From assembly GCA_965115825.1 (NCBI GenBank), contig OZ220464.1, forward strand, positions 2,852,001 to 2,916,000: a stretch of 64,000 nucleotides of DNA, written 5' to 3'. Source of the DNA: Bin87 sp965115825 (GTDB taxonomy: Bacteria; Chloroflexota; Dehalococcoidia; Lucifugimonadales; UBA3495). Made by a program: the position numbers and the translations under genes. Of the stretch, positions 49,404 through 58,599 are shown in pieces; positions within the stretch are counted from its first letter, which is position 1, and every line of letters begins with the position of its first letter. The notes under the pieces are model-generated. The model was given only the letters and a program-made list of their open reading frames with translations. It did not search any database and was not told where the DNA came from.

Positions 49404-52169
49404 ATGACTACCGCCCCCCCTCAGCAAACCGGCGACGATTTCAACCCCCGTCCCATCGCGGACGAAATGCGGGAGTCCTACCTTTCCTACGCCATGTCCG
49501 TCATCGTCTCCCGAGCCCTCCCCGACGCGCGCGACGGCCTCAAGCCCGTCCAGCGTCGCATCCTGTACGCCATGCACGACATGGGCATCCGCCCCGGCAG
49601 CCAGTATCGCAAGAGCGCCCGCATCGTCGGTGAAGTGCTTGGCAAGTTCCACCCCCACGGCGACAGCTCAGTGTATGACGCCCTCGTCCGCATGGCTCAG
49701 CTCTTCTCCATGCGCGCCCCCCTCGTCGACGGGCAGGGCAACTTCGGCAGCATCGACGGCGACCCTCCCGCCGCTATGCGCTACACCGAAGCCCGTCTCA
49801 CCCCCATCGCCGACGAAATGCTGGCCGACATCGACCAGCAAACCGTGGACTTCTCCGACAACTTCGACGACTCCATCAAAGAGCCCCGCGTCCTTCCCTC
49901 CCGTATGCCCAACCTGCTGGTCAACGGCTCCTCCGGCATCGCCGTGGGCATGGCTACTAATATGCCGCCTCACAACCTGGGCGAAATCTGCGACGCCGTT
50001 TGCCACGTCATCGACCATCCCAATACCGACGTTGACCAGCTCATGGCCATCGTCCCCGGCCCCGACTTCCCTACCTACGGACGCATCCGCGGCATCTCCG
50101 GCATCCGCGATATGTACGCCACCGGCCGCGGCCGTGTCATCATGGAATCCGTTACCGAAATCGAAGAAACCCGCAACAACCGCCAGCGCATCATCGTCAC
50201 CGAACTTCCCTTCCAGGTCAACAAAGCTTCCCTCGTCGAGAAAATCGCCTCCCTTGTCCGCGATAAAACCCTCGTCGGCATTACCGAAATCCGCGACGAA
50301 TCCGACCGCCGCGGCATCCGCGTAGTCATCGAACTTTCCCGCAATGCCCAGGCCACCGTAATCCTCAACAACCTCTATAAGCGCACCGCCCTGCGCTCCT
50401 CCTTCAACGCCATCATGCTCGCCCTGGTGGATGGCCAGCCCCAGGAACTTCCCCTCAAAGAACTCATCCGCAACTTCATCACCCACCGCGAAGAGGTCAT
50501 CCGCCGGCGCACCGAATATCAGCTGGGCCGCGCCCGCGACCGCGCCCACATCGTCGAGGGACTCCTCAAAGCCCTCGACGCCATCGACGCCATCATCGCA
50601 ACCATCCGCAGCAGCCAAGACGTCGAAACCGCCCGCAACAACCTCGTCCAGCAGTTCGACCTCACCGAAATTCAAGCCCAGGCCATCCTGGATATGCAGC
50701 TCCGCCGCCTCGCCGCCCTGGAGCGCCAGCGCCTGGATGAAGAGTACAACGACCTGCTGGCAACCATTGCCCAGCTGGAAGACCTTTTGCAGAACCCCCA
50801 GAAAATCCGCAACGAAATCAAGCGCGAAACCCGCGAAGTCAAGCGCAAGCATGCCAATGCCCGCCGCACCGAAATTATCCCTGAAGAACTGCAAGAACAG
50901 TCCATCGAACAGTTCATCGTTCAGGAAGACGTTGTAGTCACCCTCAGCCAGCGCGGCTACATCAAGCGCGTCCCCATCAGCACCTATCGCAACCAGCGAC
51001 GCGGCGGCAAAGGCGTCCGCGGCGCCAACAATCGCGACGACGACGCAGTAATGCAGATCGCCGTCGTCAACACCCACGACCAGCTCCTGTTCTTCACCAA
51101 CAAGGGCCGCGTGTATCCCCTCAACGTGTACGAAACCCCCAGCGACGCCGGCCGCACTGCGCGCGGTACGCTCCTGGTCAACCTTATCCCCCTGCAACCC
51201 GGCGAACAGGTGCAGACCATGCTCCCCGCCACCCGCGACGAGTACAACCGTCTCTACGTCTTTGCCACCCGCAACGCGCGCGTCAACGCTTTGCGGCCCG
51301 GCCAGCTGCAAAACCTCCGCAAGTCCGGCCTCAACGCAATGAAAGTGCAGGATGGCGACGAAATGATCGCCGTCCGCCCCGTATCCGCCGACGCCTCAAT
51401 CATTCTCGTTACCGAGCAGGGTCAGGCCCTCCTCTGCCCGGTCGCCAGCATCCCCGAGCGCAACCGCAACGCCTCCGGCGTAATCGGCATGAAAACAAAG
51501 CTCGGAGAGCAGACCGTCACCATGGACCTGGGCAGCGACCGGGTAGTGGCAATGGATGTGGTAAATGACCCCGAAAACGAGTTCCTCCTCGTGGTCAGCG
51601 AAAAAGGCTACGGCAAAGCCACCCCCCTCTACAACAGCAAAGGCGAAGCAGTCTATCGCGAGACCAACCGTGGCGGCTTGGGCGTCAGAACCTTCGCCGT
51701 TGACCAGAGCGACAAACCCACTGGCCCCGTGGTCGACGCCAAAGTCGTCAACTCCTCCGAAATGAACGAAGAAGAGGGCCACGAAGTCTTTATCATCTCC
51801 GCCCACGGCCAGGTGGTTCGCATCAACCTCGCCGAAGTCAAAGTCGTCAACACCCGGCAGACCAAGGGCGTCATCATCTGGCGCGAACGCGGCGGCGACG
51901 ACTCCGTCGTATCCATCGCCTGCTTCCGCGCCAACGACTATAGCCAGGAAGACCCCACCCGCCAGAACGGCGCCGACCCTGCCGCCGCCGGTTCAGCCCT
52001 AGCCCAGGCCGAAGCCGTCGCCGCCGAAGCCGACAGCCAATACGACGACACGGACGACGCTTCACCTATCCCGGCCGACTCTACCATCGCCGACCCCACG
52101 GACAACGATGATGGCGAAGACGATGACGCTCCCGACGCTGCGCTCAACGGCCAGGCCCCATTGCTCTAA
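49404..52169 (+). CDS. gyrA: DNA gyrase subunit A
   Basis: A 921-residue GyrA, the DNA-cleaving subunit of gyrase, which introduces negative supercoils with GyrB. The N-terminus 'EMRESYLSYAMSVIVSRALPD' is typical. The active-site tyrosine is Tyr127 in 'PPAAMRYTEARL'. The quinolone region 'FHPHGDSSVYDALVRMAQ' has Ser88 and Asp92 at the positions of E. coli Ser83 and Asp87. The C-terminal wrapping domain contains the GyrA box QRRGGKG, which distinguishes GyrA from ParC, and an acidic tail. AAAGGAG lies upstream of the ATG. gyrB is not in the window. Confidence 0.97.
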   Translation: MTTAPPQQTGDDFNPRPIADEMRESYLSYAMSVIVSRALPDARDGLKPVQRRILYAMHDMGIRPGSQYRKSARIVGEVLGKFHPHGDSSVYDALVRMAQLFSMRAPLVDGQGNFGSIDGDPPAAMRYTEARLTPIADEMLADIDQQTVDFSDNFDDSIKEPRVLPSRMPNLLVNGSSGIAVGMATNMPPHNLGEICDAVCHVIDHPNTDVDQLMAIVPGPDFPTYGRIRGISGIRDMYATGRGRVIMESVTEIEETRNNRQRIIVTELPFQVNKASLVEKIASLVRDKTLVGITEIRDESDRRGIRVVIELSRNAQATVILNNLYKRTALRSSFNAIMLALVDGQPQELPLKELIRNFITHREEVIRRRTEYQLGRARDRAHIVEGLLKALDAIDAIIATIRSSQDVETARNNLVQQFDLTEIQAQAILDMQLRRLAALERQRLDEEYNDLLATIAQLEDLLQNPQKIRNEIKRETREVKRKHANARRTEIIPEELQEQSIEQFIVQEDVVVTLSQRGYIKRVPISTYRNQRRGGKGVRGANNRDDDAVMQIAVVNTHDQLLFFTNKGRVYPLNVYETPSDAGRTARGTLLVNLIPLQPGEQVQTMLPATRDEYNRLYVFATRNARVNALRPGQLQNLRKSGLNAMKVQDGDEMIAVRPVSADASIILVTEQGQALLCPVASIPERNRNASGVIGMKTKLGEQTVTMDLGSDRVVAMDVVNDPENEFLLVVSEKGYGKATPLYNSKGEAVYRETNRGGLGVRTFAVDQSDKPTGPVVDAKVVNSSEMNEEEGHEVFIISAHGQVVRINLAEVKVVNTRQTKGVIIWRERGGDDSVVSIACFRANDYSQEDPTRQNGADPAAAGSALAQAEAVAAEADSQYDDTDDASPIPADSTIADPTDNDDGEDDDAPDAALNGQAPLL

Positions 52170-52176
52170 TCACAGG

Positions 52177-52221
52177 AAGGCAGCGTTGTCAAAGCCTCTG
52201 CTTTATGTACAACGCTGCCTT
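52177..52221 (+). terminator. terminator of gyrA
   Basis: A perfect 13-bp stem (aaggcagcgttgt / acaacgctgcctt) with a 19-nt loop, 8 bp after the gyrA stop. Confidence 0.85.
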
Positions 52222-52224
52222 CTA

Positions 52225-52253
52225 TTGACATACAAACGTTCGCGGGGTATGAT
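52225..52253 (+). promoter_or_regulatory. promoter of the third R-M operon
   Basis: TTGACA (52225-52230), 17-bp spacer, TATGAT (52248-52253), 60 bp before the methyltransferase ATG and directly after the gyrA terminator. Confidence 0.88.
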
Positions 52254-52312
52254 ACCTGCAAAATCGCAGGCACCCAATGCCTCAAACCAATGGTAGCTTG
52301 GAGGGAGTTGAC

Positions 52313-53266
52313 ATGAGCGGCACACTGTATCATGGAGATTGCCGGGTGATATTCCAAGCGTTCGACCGGGAGAACCGGCGCGAAATCCCCGATAACAGCA
52401 TAGACTTGGTGGCGATGGATCCTCCGTACTTCATTGACGGCATGGGGGATGACTGGAACCATAAGCGGCTTGCTGTTCGAAAAGCCAAAGGAGGCGTAGT
52501 TAAGGGCCTCCCTACCGGGATGAAGTACGATCGCCGCCAATCTAAACACCTCTATAAATTTTTCAAACCCGTCGCAGAGTTTTGCTACTCCGTGCTAAAG
52601 CCCGGAGCATTTATGTGTGTCTTTGCCCAAGGGAGGCTTTATCATGCCGTGGCGATGGCTGCGGAGGAAGCAGGCTTCGAAGTCAAGGACATGATGTCGT
52701 GGCGTTATAACCGTCAACCGAAAGGGTTCTCGTTGCGTCATTTTGTCAAAAAGATGAGCCTGTCGGATAGCGAGAAGGACGATATCATATCAAAAATAGG
52801 TGACCGTCGAACTCCACAGCTGCGGCCGCAGTTTGATCCTATACTTTTGGCTCAAAAACCTCGCGAGGGTAGTTTTGTCGACAATTACCTCAAATGGAAC
52901 GTCGGAGTGATTAACCCCAAAGTGGGAGTCGATGGGCACTACCCTGGGACTGTGATTGATATTAAACCTGAGCCTAACCGCAACATCGACCACATGACTG
53001 TGAAGCCAGTGGCTCTTATGGAACGGCTGATTGACACGTTCACTACTTCAGAAGACATTACACAGACGGTATTAGATCCGTTTGTTGGATCCGGCACTAC
53101 CGCTGTGGCAGCCCACAAATTGAGGCGGCACTTCATCGGCATAGACACTGAAATTGAATATGTCGATATAGCTCTCCGCCGTCTCAGGGCAATGGGCTGT
53201 AGCCCTAGAGTGGTCACTGAATATAGCGGCGTCCTTTTCGACCACGTGATGCAGTCCGATCATTAA
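52313..53266 (+). CDS. DNA methyltransferase (beta-class)
   Basis: A 317-residue amino-methyltransferase. Motif IV 'IDLVAMDPPYFIDGMGDDW' is near residue 35 and motif I 'VLDPFVGSGTTAVAAHKL' near residue 253, in beta-class order (N6-adenine or N4-cytosine). 'HMTVKPVALMERLI' is the usual segment before motif I. The start at 52313 has GGAGGGAG upstream; the frame extends 12 codons further without support. AT content is higher than in neighbouring genes, which fits horizontal transfer. It pairs with the HNH endonuclease gene downstream, and its 3' end overlaps a small antisense-strand gene by 53 bp. Confidence 0.92.
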   Translation: MSGTLYHGDCRVIFQAFDRENRREIPDNSIDLVAMDPPYFIDGMGDDWNHKRLAVRKAKGGVVKGLPTGMKYDRRQSKHLYKFFKPVAEFCYSVLKPGAFMCVFAQGRLYHAVAMAAEEAGFEVKDMMSWRYNRQPKGFSLRHFVKKMSLSDSEKDDIISKIGDRRTPQLRPQFDPILLAQKPREGSFVDNYLKWNVGVINPKVGVDGHYPGTVIDIKPEPNRNIDHMTVKPVALMERLIDTFTTSEDITQTVLDPFVGSGTTAVAAHKLRRHFIGIDTEIEYVDIALRRLRAMGCSPRVVTEYSGVLFDHVMQSDH

Positions 53267-53483
53267 CGACTTTCCCCTCCTCCTCCAATTTGTCCATTAC
53301 TGCTGTAACGATGCTATCGTTGAGACGAGGGCCGTTGCCCGCTGCTTCAGCGCCCCGGTAAATCTGCAATGCTCTACTCATATCGGCGGGGCCAACACCG
53401 TTTGGTGATTCGTTTTTGAGAACCTCCATGATTGCTTCCTCCAAAAGGCGGATGGCATCCTGGGCTTTTTCAACTGGTGTCAT
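53214..53483 (-). CDS. small winged-helix-like protein inside R-M locus
   Basis: An 89-residue predicted helical protein on the opposite strand between methyltransferase and endonuclease genes. The order of helices, 'EAIMEVLKNESPNGVGPADMSRAL' then 'LNDSIVTAVMDKLEEEGKVVND' and a basic tail 'RGRKGRRYIQ', looks like a winged-helix DNA-binding domain. It could control the R-M genes, but no family is firmly recognised. It overlaps the methyltransferase end by 53 bp (tail to tail) and is head to head with the endonuclease gene, 34 bp apart. Confidence 0.6.
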   Translation of the reverse strand: MTPVEKAQDAIRLLEEAIMEVLKNESPNGVGPADMSRALQIYRGAEAAGNGPRLNDSIVTAVMDKLEEEGKVVNDRTASRGRKGRRYIQ

Positions 53484-53517
53484 TTACAATCCTCCTGACT
53501 TGGAAAAGGTGAATATT

Positions 53518-54252
53518 GTGACAACCACACGACTTGGGATCGACGGGCCGCACGTTTATATGTCCACCGATGAAATCAAAAGCCGTTACGATGAACTCAC
53601 TAGCTTACATCAACAGCATCTCCGGCGATACGACGTAAGAATGCCGGCCGAAGGCTCGAACAAAGCTCTGCACCTCATATACCTCCACAAGCACGTTAGA
53701 AAGTTAGTTCACAAGGACACTGTATCGGCTTTTGTGCGTTCTGTCAAGCCCAATGCGGGCGCTGATCAGCAAGTGCGCCACTTAGCCGCGGATGGATGGA
53801 ACGTGCTGAACCGAGGTAATGCTATCGATGAAAATGAGATTGTGCCACCCGGGTATCATATGCTCAGGGACGTGACAACCGTCAAGCCAGATTTTTTACA
53901 TAGGCGCCTGCGTCGCGTTGGACGAGTAGCTGCTACCTCATTCGAGGAACTGAAAGCTGTCTATGATTTTCGCTGCGTTACGTGCGGCAGTAGAGAAGGT
54001 GGGCACCTTCCGCTAAACCCGGACGCTATCGTTGAGTTGCAGCAAGGTCATATGCACCCAAACAGACCGCTCACACTGGACAACACTATTCCGCAATGCC
54101 AATACTGCAATCAGACATACCAAGATAATTTTGTGTTTGACCAAAACGGCCGAGTGCAAGCTTTGTTCAACCCCAATTTCATTTTACGTTCTGAACAAGC
54201 GGTGCAAGAAGCGATTTTGCACTTGCTGAGGCAATCATTTCCGGATGTCTGA
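53518..54252 (+). CDS. HNH-type restriction endonuclease
   Basis: A 244-residue protein with a zinc-stabilised HNH nuclease domain in its C-terminal part: 'FRCVTCGSREG', then 'LQQGHMHPNRPLTLDNTIPQC' and 'CQYCNQTY', i.e. CxxC - H - N - CxxC. The N-terminal ~150 residues probably recognise DNA. Next to a methyltransferase it is most likely the restriction enzyme of a type II system. I use the GTG at 53518 (AAGGTG 6 bp upstream). Low GC compared with flanking genes suggests transfer. Confidence 0.82.
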   Translation: MTTTRLGIDGPHVYMSTDEIKSRYDELTSLHQQHLRRYDVRMPAEGSNKALHLIYLHKHVRKLVHKDTVSAFVRSVKPNAGADQQVRHLAADGWNVLNRGNAIDENEIVPPGYHMLRDVTTVKPDFLHRRLRRVGRVAATSFEELKAVYDFRCVTCGSREGGHLPLNPDAIVELQQGHMHPNRPLTLDNTIPQCQYCNQTYQDNFVFDQNGRVQALFNPNFILRSEQAVQEAILHLLRQSFPDV

Positions 54253-54394
54253 TTTTGTGACGTCCAATATCCGATTTGCCAGAGTCACCGAGTTTTGAGT
54301 TGTTACAGCGCAGATTATACTATGAGCATCGGGACATGGTTTTACTCATGCAATATTTGACGCAAATTAGCCTTCATGTTCCGGAACATTCACA

Positions 54395-55093
54395 ATGCTA
54401 GGACATACCTCCATGCAGCTCCTCATGGTTCACGGCTCCGGCCAGAACGAACTCACCTATCACTATCAAACCGCACATTTCCCCAACGCCGACGCTGTCA
54501 ACCTCCCCGGCCACCCTCACGGCCAGCCCAAAGACAGCATCGCCGGCTACGCGGACTGGCTCCGCGAGTATGCCCTGGCCCAAAACTACCCGCCCTTCGT
54601 GTTGTTCGGTCACTCCATGGGTGGCGCCATCGCCTTGGACTACGCCCTGCGCTTCCCCCAGGACTTGGCCGGGCTGGTTCTCATCGGCGCTGGCGCCAGG
54701 CTGCGCGTCCACCCCGATTACCTCAATCGCTGCCTGGACGATGCCCAATGGCGCGCCGAGGCTCCGGCCTACTACGAAGCCATCAACCCCGAACTCGCCC
54801 CCCGGCTGGTCGCCCGCGCCCTCCAATCCGGCCCCTTGGTGGAGCGCAACGACCTCTCCTGCTGCGACCGGTTCGACGCGATGCAGCGCGTGCGCGAAAT
54901 CGCCATCCCGTCGTTGGTCATTGTCGGCGCCGACGACGTAATGACGCCGGTGCGCTACGCCGAATACCTGGGCCGGGAATTGCAGGACGCCCAGGTCGTG
55001 GTCGTCCCCAACTCCGGCCATTTCGTTACCCTGGAACAGCCCGCCGCTGTCAACGCTGCCATCGCCCGCTTCCTCAATCGGTTAGCCGGCTGA
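54395..55093 (+). CDS. alpha/beta hydrolase
   Basis: A 232-residue alpha/beta hydrolase. The oxyanion loop 'LLMVHGSGQNE', 'ADAVNLPGHPHGQ', nucleophile elbow 'VLFGHSMGGAIAL' (Ser), acid 'VIVGADDVMTPVRYAEYL' and 'VVVPNSGHFVTLEQP' (His) form a complete Ser-Asp-His triad. Substrate unknown. An internal ATG at 54413 could be the true start. It precedes the chorismate mutase-TrpRS-like gene by 57 bp on the same strand. Confidence 0.9.
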   Translation: MLGHTSMQLLMVHGSGQNELTYHYQTAHFPNADAVNLPGHPHGQPKDSIAGYADWLREYALAQNYPPFVLFGHSMGGAIALDYALRFPQDLAGLVLIGAGARLRVHPDYLNRCLDDAQWRAEAPAYYEAINPELAPRLVARALQSGPLVERNDLSCCDRFDAMQRVREIAIPSLVIVGADDVMTPVRYAEYLGRELQDAQVVVVPNSGHFVTLEQPAAVNAAIARFLNRLAG

Positions 55094-55150
55094 TTGGCGG
55101 CGCCCATTGCTGGTATTATGTGGTCATCCGAGCCTACTCGCTTGACCGCA

Positions 55151-57355
55151 ATGGCCACCATCCAATCCTACGCGCCCGACGCTCATCGGCTGGCCGATTC
55201 GCTGGCCGCCATCTACGCCGGCCGCTCCGACGCCGAGGGCCTGCCCGCCGCCCGCCGCATCTCCGCAACCGCAGCCCAACTGTCGGACTCCGCCCCGGCT
55301 GCCGACGCTGCAATAATCAACGTGGCGGCGCTTTTCCTCCTCTCCGGTCGGCCCGACGCTTCCCATCGCTCCCAGCTTTCCGCCGCCATCGTCGACGCTT
55401 GGCTGCGCGGCGCCGGCGCCCCTGAGCCTTTTGTCGCCGCCGTGCGCAGCGTTCTCCTGGACGCTTGGAACCCCGCTCCCAACGCCCACATCGCAAGGCT
55501 GCTGTGGCATTCCGCCCAACTGGACCTGGTCTGCGTAGAACGGCACGCCCATTACTTGCAGGATACGCCCCCATCCGGACATTGCCGGGAGCAGTACCTG
55601 GCCGCCTACCGCCGCGATTGCCTCATGCCTGCCTTGACCCTCCGCCCGCGCTTGTCAATGCCGGCGGCGGTAGCAATCTACGATGCGCGGATGCCCCTGC
55701 TGTCCGCCTGGTTGGACCAACATCCGATGCCGCCGGTTCCCGCCGACTGGCGCCGCTTGGCCGAAGTGTCCACCATAGAGCAAGGCGTTCAGAGTCTGCT
55801 CGCCGGCGAAGACCCGGCGCAAGTCCGCGCCGCAATGCCCGCCCCCGGCCTACCCTACGCCGAATATCGGGCGCGCCAGCGCGCCATCATCGCCGGCAGC
55901 CACCACCGCATCCTGGAGTTGGCCCACGACCGTATCCAAGCCTCCCGCAACGTCGCCGCCGAAAAATACCTCGAAAGCGACACCATCCACAAACCCGCCG
56001 TCGAGGAAAACCTGTTCGCCAGCGCCCGACGCCGCGCCCGTCAGCTCGGCCTGTCTCCCGAAACCGCCGAAGACATCGCCCGCCTCCTCCTCTCCAACGC
56101 CCGCGAAGTGCAGGAACGCACCCTCAACGACATCGCCCAGCGCCTCAGCCGCCTCCACGGCCAAATCCTGGACGCCGATTCTCCCGAAACCAGCGCCGAA
56201 GAAGCCGACATCGCCACCCCTTCCCTAGTTGTGCGCACCGGCGACCAGCCCCTGGCCCGCGAAAACGAACTCATCAAGGAACTTCGCGTTACCGGACTCA
56301 ACGAAGCTTACCCGGAACAGCGTCGCCGCTTTGCCCAGTGGTTTGATCCTCCTCATCCTTACATACTCACCGGGCAGATTGTCGCCAGCCGCGACGCCGA
56401 CTTGTTCCTGCAAGCCCTCACCGACGGCCATCCCTGCAAGGTCGTCGCTGCCATGCCCGCGCACGGCCCGATGCACTTGACCCATGGCGCTCTCGGCAGC
56501 CTGCTCACTTACTTCCAGTCACTGGGCGCCGCAATCATCCTCGCTTTCCGGGACGAGACCCATTCCCGCCCGGAGGCCCGCCGGAATATGCTCGACCGTC
56601 TGCTTACCCTGGCCGCCAATGGCCTCGACCTCCGCCGCGCCGACGCTTACCTGCAACTCGACCGCCCCGCCATCACGACCGCCGCTTTTGAGCTGGGCCG
56701 CGTTACTCCCTTAAGTCTGCTCAACTCGGCCCTCGGCCTCCGCCTGAACAGCAGCGCCACCGATACCTTTCTCCCCCTCTTGCGCATCGCCGACATCCTC
56801 CATATCCAGCAGCCTGAATTCGGCGGCCCCTGCCGCACCCTGGTCATCGACGGCATCGGCGGCGACGTGTACGTCCGCATGGCCCGCAGCGTCGCCGACC
56901 GCTTTGGACTCCTCAAGCCCTCCGCCCTCTACCTCCGCGCCATGCGCAGCCTCGCCACCTACCACGACCCGACTACCGGCAGCGCCGTGGAAATTATGAC
57001 CAACGCCGTCCCCCAGGGGCGCATCGCCTACGACGACCATCCTGACGACATCCGCCGCCGCATCCGACGCGCCTACACCGGCGGACGTCGCACCTCCGCG
57101 GAGCAGCGCGCCAAGGGCGGCAACCCCGACCCCCGCGTTTGCAGCGTCTCCAGCCTCCACGCCTTCCACGCCACGCCCGAGCCCGACGCCTACGCCGAGC
57201 TGCAAAAACGCTGCCGCTCCGGAGACCTCCTCTGTGGCGAATGCAAAGCCTCCGCCGCCCACAACCTGCTAAAATACTTGCGGCGCAGCCGGCAAACCCG
57301 CGACGCCTTGCCCCAATCCGTCCAACTGCGCGCCCGCTCCCTCGCCGGCCTCTGA
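55151..57355 (+). CDS. fusion: HD-like region, chorismate mutase domain, degenerate archaeal-type TrpRS domain
   Basis: A 734-residue multidomain protein. Residues about 10-200 are helical and may be a degenerate HD domain (low confidence). Residues about 240-330 match AroQ-type chorismate mutase: 'RAIIAGSHHRILELAHDRIQ', 'NVAAEKYLES', 'PAVEENL' and 'LGLSPETAEDIARLLLSNAREVQ', with likely equivalents of E. coli Arg28, Lys39, Glu52 and Gln88; Arg51 seems lost. Residues about 370-720 match archaeal/eukaryal tryptophanyl-tRNA synthetase, including 'YTGGRRTSAEQRAKGGNPDP' and 'SGDLLCGECKAS'. The HIGH motif is HLTH (GPMHLTHG) and the KMSAS loop is gone, so charging activity is doubtful. True bacterial trpS follows 62 bp downstream. 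The fusion suggests a tryptophan-sensing chorismate mutase; this is inference. Confidence 0.85.
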   Translation: MATIQSYAPDAHRLADSLAAIYAGRSDAEGLPAARRISATAAQLSDSAPAADAAIINVAALFLLSGRPDASHRSQLSAAIVDAWLRGAGAPEPFVAAVRSVLLDAWNPAPNAHIARLLWHSAQLDLVCVERHAHYLQDTPPSGHCREQYLAAYRRDCLMPALTLRPRLSMPAAVAIYDARMPLLSAWLDQHPMPPVPADWRRLAEVSTIEQGVQSLLAGEDPAQVRAAMPAPGLPYAEYRARQRAIIAGSHHRILELAHDRIQASRNVAAEKYLESDTIHKPAVEENLFASARRRARQLGLSPETAEDIARLLLSNAREVQERTLNDIAQRLSRLHGQILDADSPETSAEEADIATPSLVVRTGDQPLARENELIKELRVTGLNEAYPEQRRRFAQWFDPPHPYILTGQIVASRDADLFLQALTDGHPCKVVAAMPAHGPMHLTHGALGSLLTYFQSLGAAIILAFRDETHSRPEARRNMLDRLLTLAANGLDLRRADAYLQLDRPAITTAAFELGRVTPLSLLNSALGLRLNSSATDTFLPLLRIADILHIQQPEFGGPCRTLVIDGIGGDVYVRMARSVADRFGLLKPSALYLRAMRSLATYHDPTTGSAVEIMTNAVPQGRIAYDDHPDDIRRRIRRAYTGGRRTSAEQRAKGGNPDPRVCSVSSLHAFHATPEPDAYAELQKRCRSGDLLCGECKASAAHNLLKYLRRSRQTRDALPQSVQLRARSLAGL

Positions 57356-57417
57356 AGGCCCAACCTGCCGGCGAAGGCTGCCTGCTTGCCCCATCACCTA
57401 CCCAGGAGACCACCGCC

Positions 57418-58434
57418 ATGTCAGACCTGCAACGCATCCTCACCGGGATGCGTCCCACCGGACAACTCCACCTCGGCCACTATCTGGGCGCCCTGGAAAA
57501 CTGGACCCAAATGCAGCATGAATACGACTGCTTCTTCCTCATCGCCGATTACCAGGCCATGAGCGACCATCTCGACGACATCAGCCTCATCCGCCGCTCA
57601 GTATTAGATGTCGCCACCGACTGGCTCGCCGTCGGCCTAGACCCCGATAAGTCCGCCTTCGTCATTCAAAGCTACGTCCCCGAGCACGCCGAGCTCACCA
57701 TGTACTTTTCCATGCTCACCCCCCTGAGCCAGCATCAGAAAAACCCCACCCTCCGCGCCGAAACCGCGCAGCTCGCAGCCGAGCATCAATCCATAACCCT
57801 GGGCTTCTTCAACTACCCCATCAGCCAGGCCGCCGACATCCTTCTGCCCAAGGCCCACCTGGTTCCCGTCGGCCAGGACCAGGTTCCCCACATCGAATAC
57901 ACCCGCAACGTCGCCCGACGCTTCAACCGCCTCTACGGTGAAGTCTTCCCTCTCCCCCGCGCCCGCGTCGGTCGTGTTCCCCGCCTCGTTGGCACCGACG
58001 GCCAGGCCAAAATGAGCAAGAGCCTCAACAACACCATCTACCTCGCCGACGACCCGGAAACCGTCGCCAACCGCATCCGCCGCATGGTAACCGATGTCAC
58101 CGGACAAAACCCCCGCCTCCGGGCCACCGACCCCGGCGTCGTGGATCACAACCCCGCCTTCCTCTACCATGACGCATTCAACGACAACCCCGACGAAGTC
58201 GCCGAGCTCAAAGAACGTTACGCCGCTGGCTCAGTCAGCGACAGCGAAGTCAAAAAGCGTCTTACCCATGCCGTCAATCGCTTCCTGGAACCCATCCGCG
58301 AACGCCGCGCCTGGTACGAGCGGCATCCGGATTACGTCCGCGACGTCCTCCTCGCCGGCACCCAGCGCGAACGCGACGTCGCCCAGCAAACCATGGCCGA
58401 AGTCCGCCAGGCCATGCAAGTAATTTACACTTGA
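57418..58434 (+). CDS. trpS: tryptophanyl-tRNA synthetase (bacterial type)
   Basis: A 338-residue class I aminoacyl-tRNA synthetase that charges tRNA-Trp. The signature 'MRPTGQLHLGHYLGAL' (HIGH as HLGH) and the 'AKMSKSLNN' loop are intact, as are 'YPISQAADILLPKAHLVPVGQDQ' (tryptophan/ATP pocket). Length is normal. The start at 57418 follows CAGGAG at 10 bp; the longer frame from 57139 lies within the upstream gene. It lies just after the chorismate mutase-TrpRS-like fusion gene, so the cell encodes both a bacterial TrpRS and an archaeal-type TrpRS relic. Confidence 0.97.
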   Translation: MSDLQRILTGMRPTGQLHLGHYLGALENWTQMQHEYDCFFLIADYQAMSDHLDDISLIRRSVLDVATDWLAVGLDPDKSAFVIQSYVPEHAELTMYFSMLTPLSQHQKNPTLRAETAQLAAEHQSITLGFFNYPISQAADILLPKAHLVPVGQDQVPHIEYTRNVARRFNRLYGEVFPLPRARVGRVPRLVGTDGQAKMSKSLNNTIYLADDPETVANRIRRMVTDVTGQNPRLRATDPGVVDHNPAFLYHDAFNDNPDEVAELKERYAAGSVSDSEVKKRLTHAVNRFLEPIRERRAWYERHPDYVRDVLLAGTQRERDVAQQTMAEVRQAMQVIYT

Positions 58435-58599
58435 CGCCCCGCGCCCATAGCCGTCCATCACGCAACAAGCATCATCCCCCGCGCGCAAGCCTAATAGCAG
58501 CAGCCATCCCCACCGGCGTAGCCGTAACCGTCACCGACCCGCCAACGCCGGCTAACCGGAAGAAAAGCCGACATATGCGCAATTTCCCCTCCCCATGGA

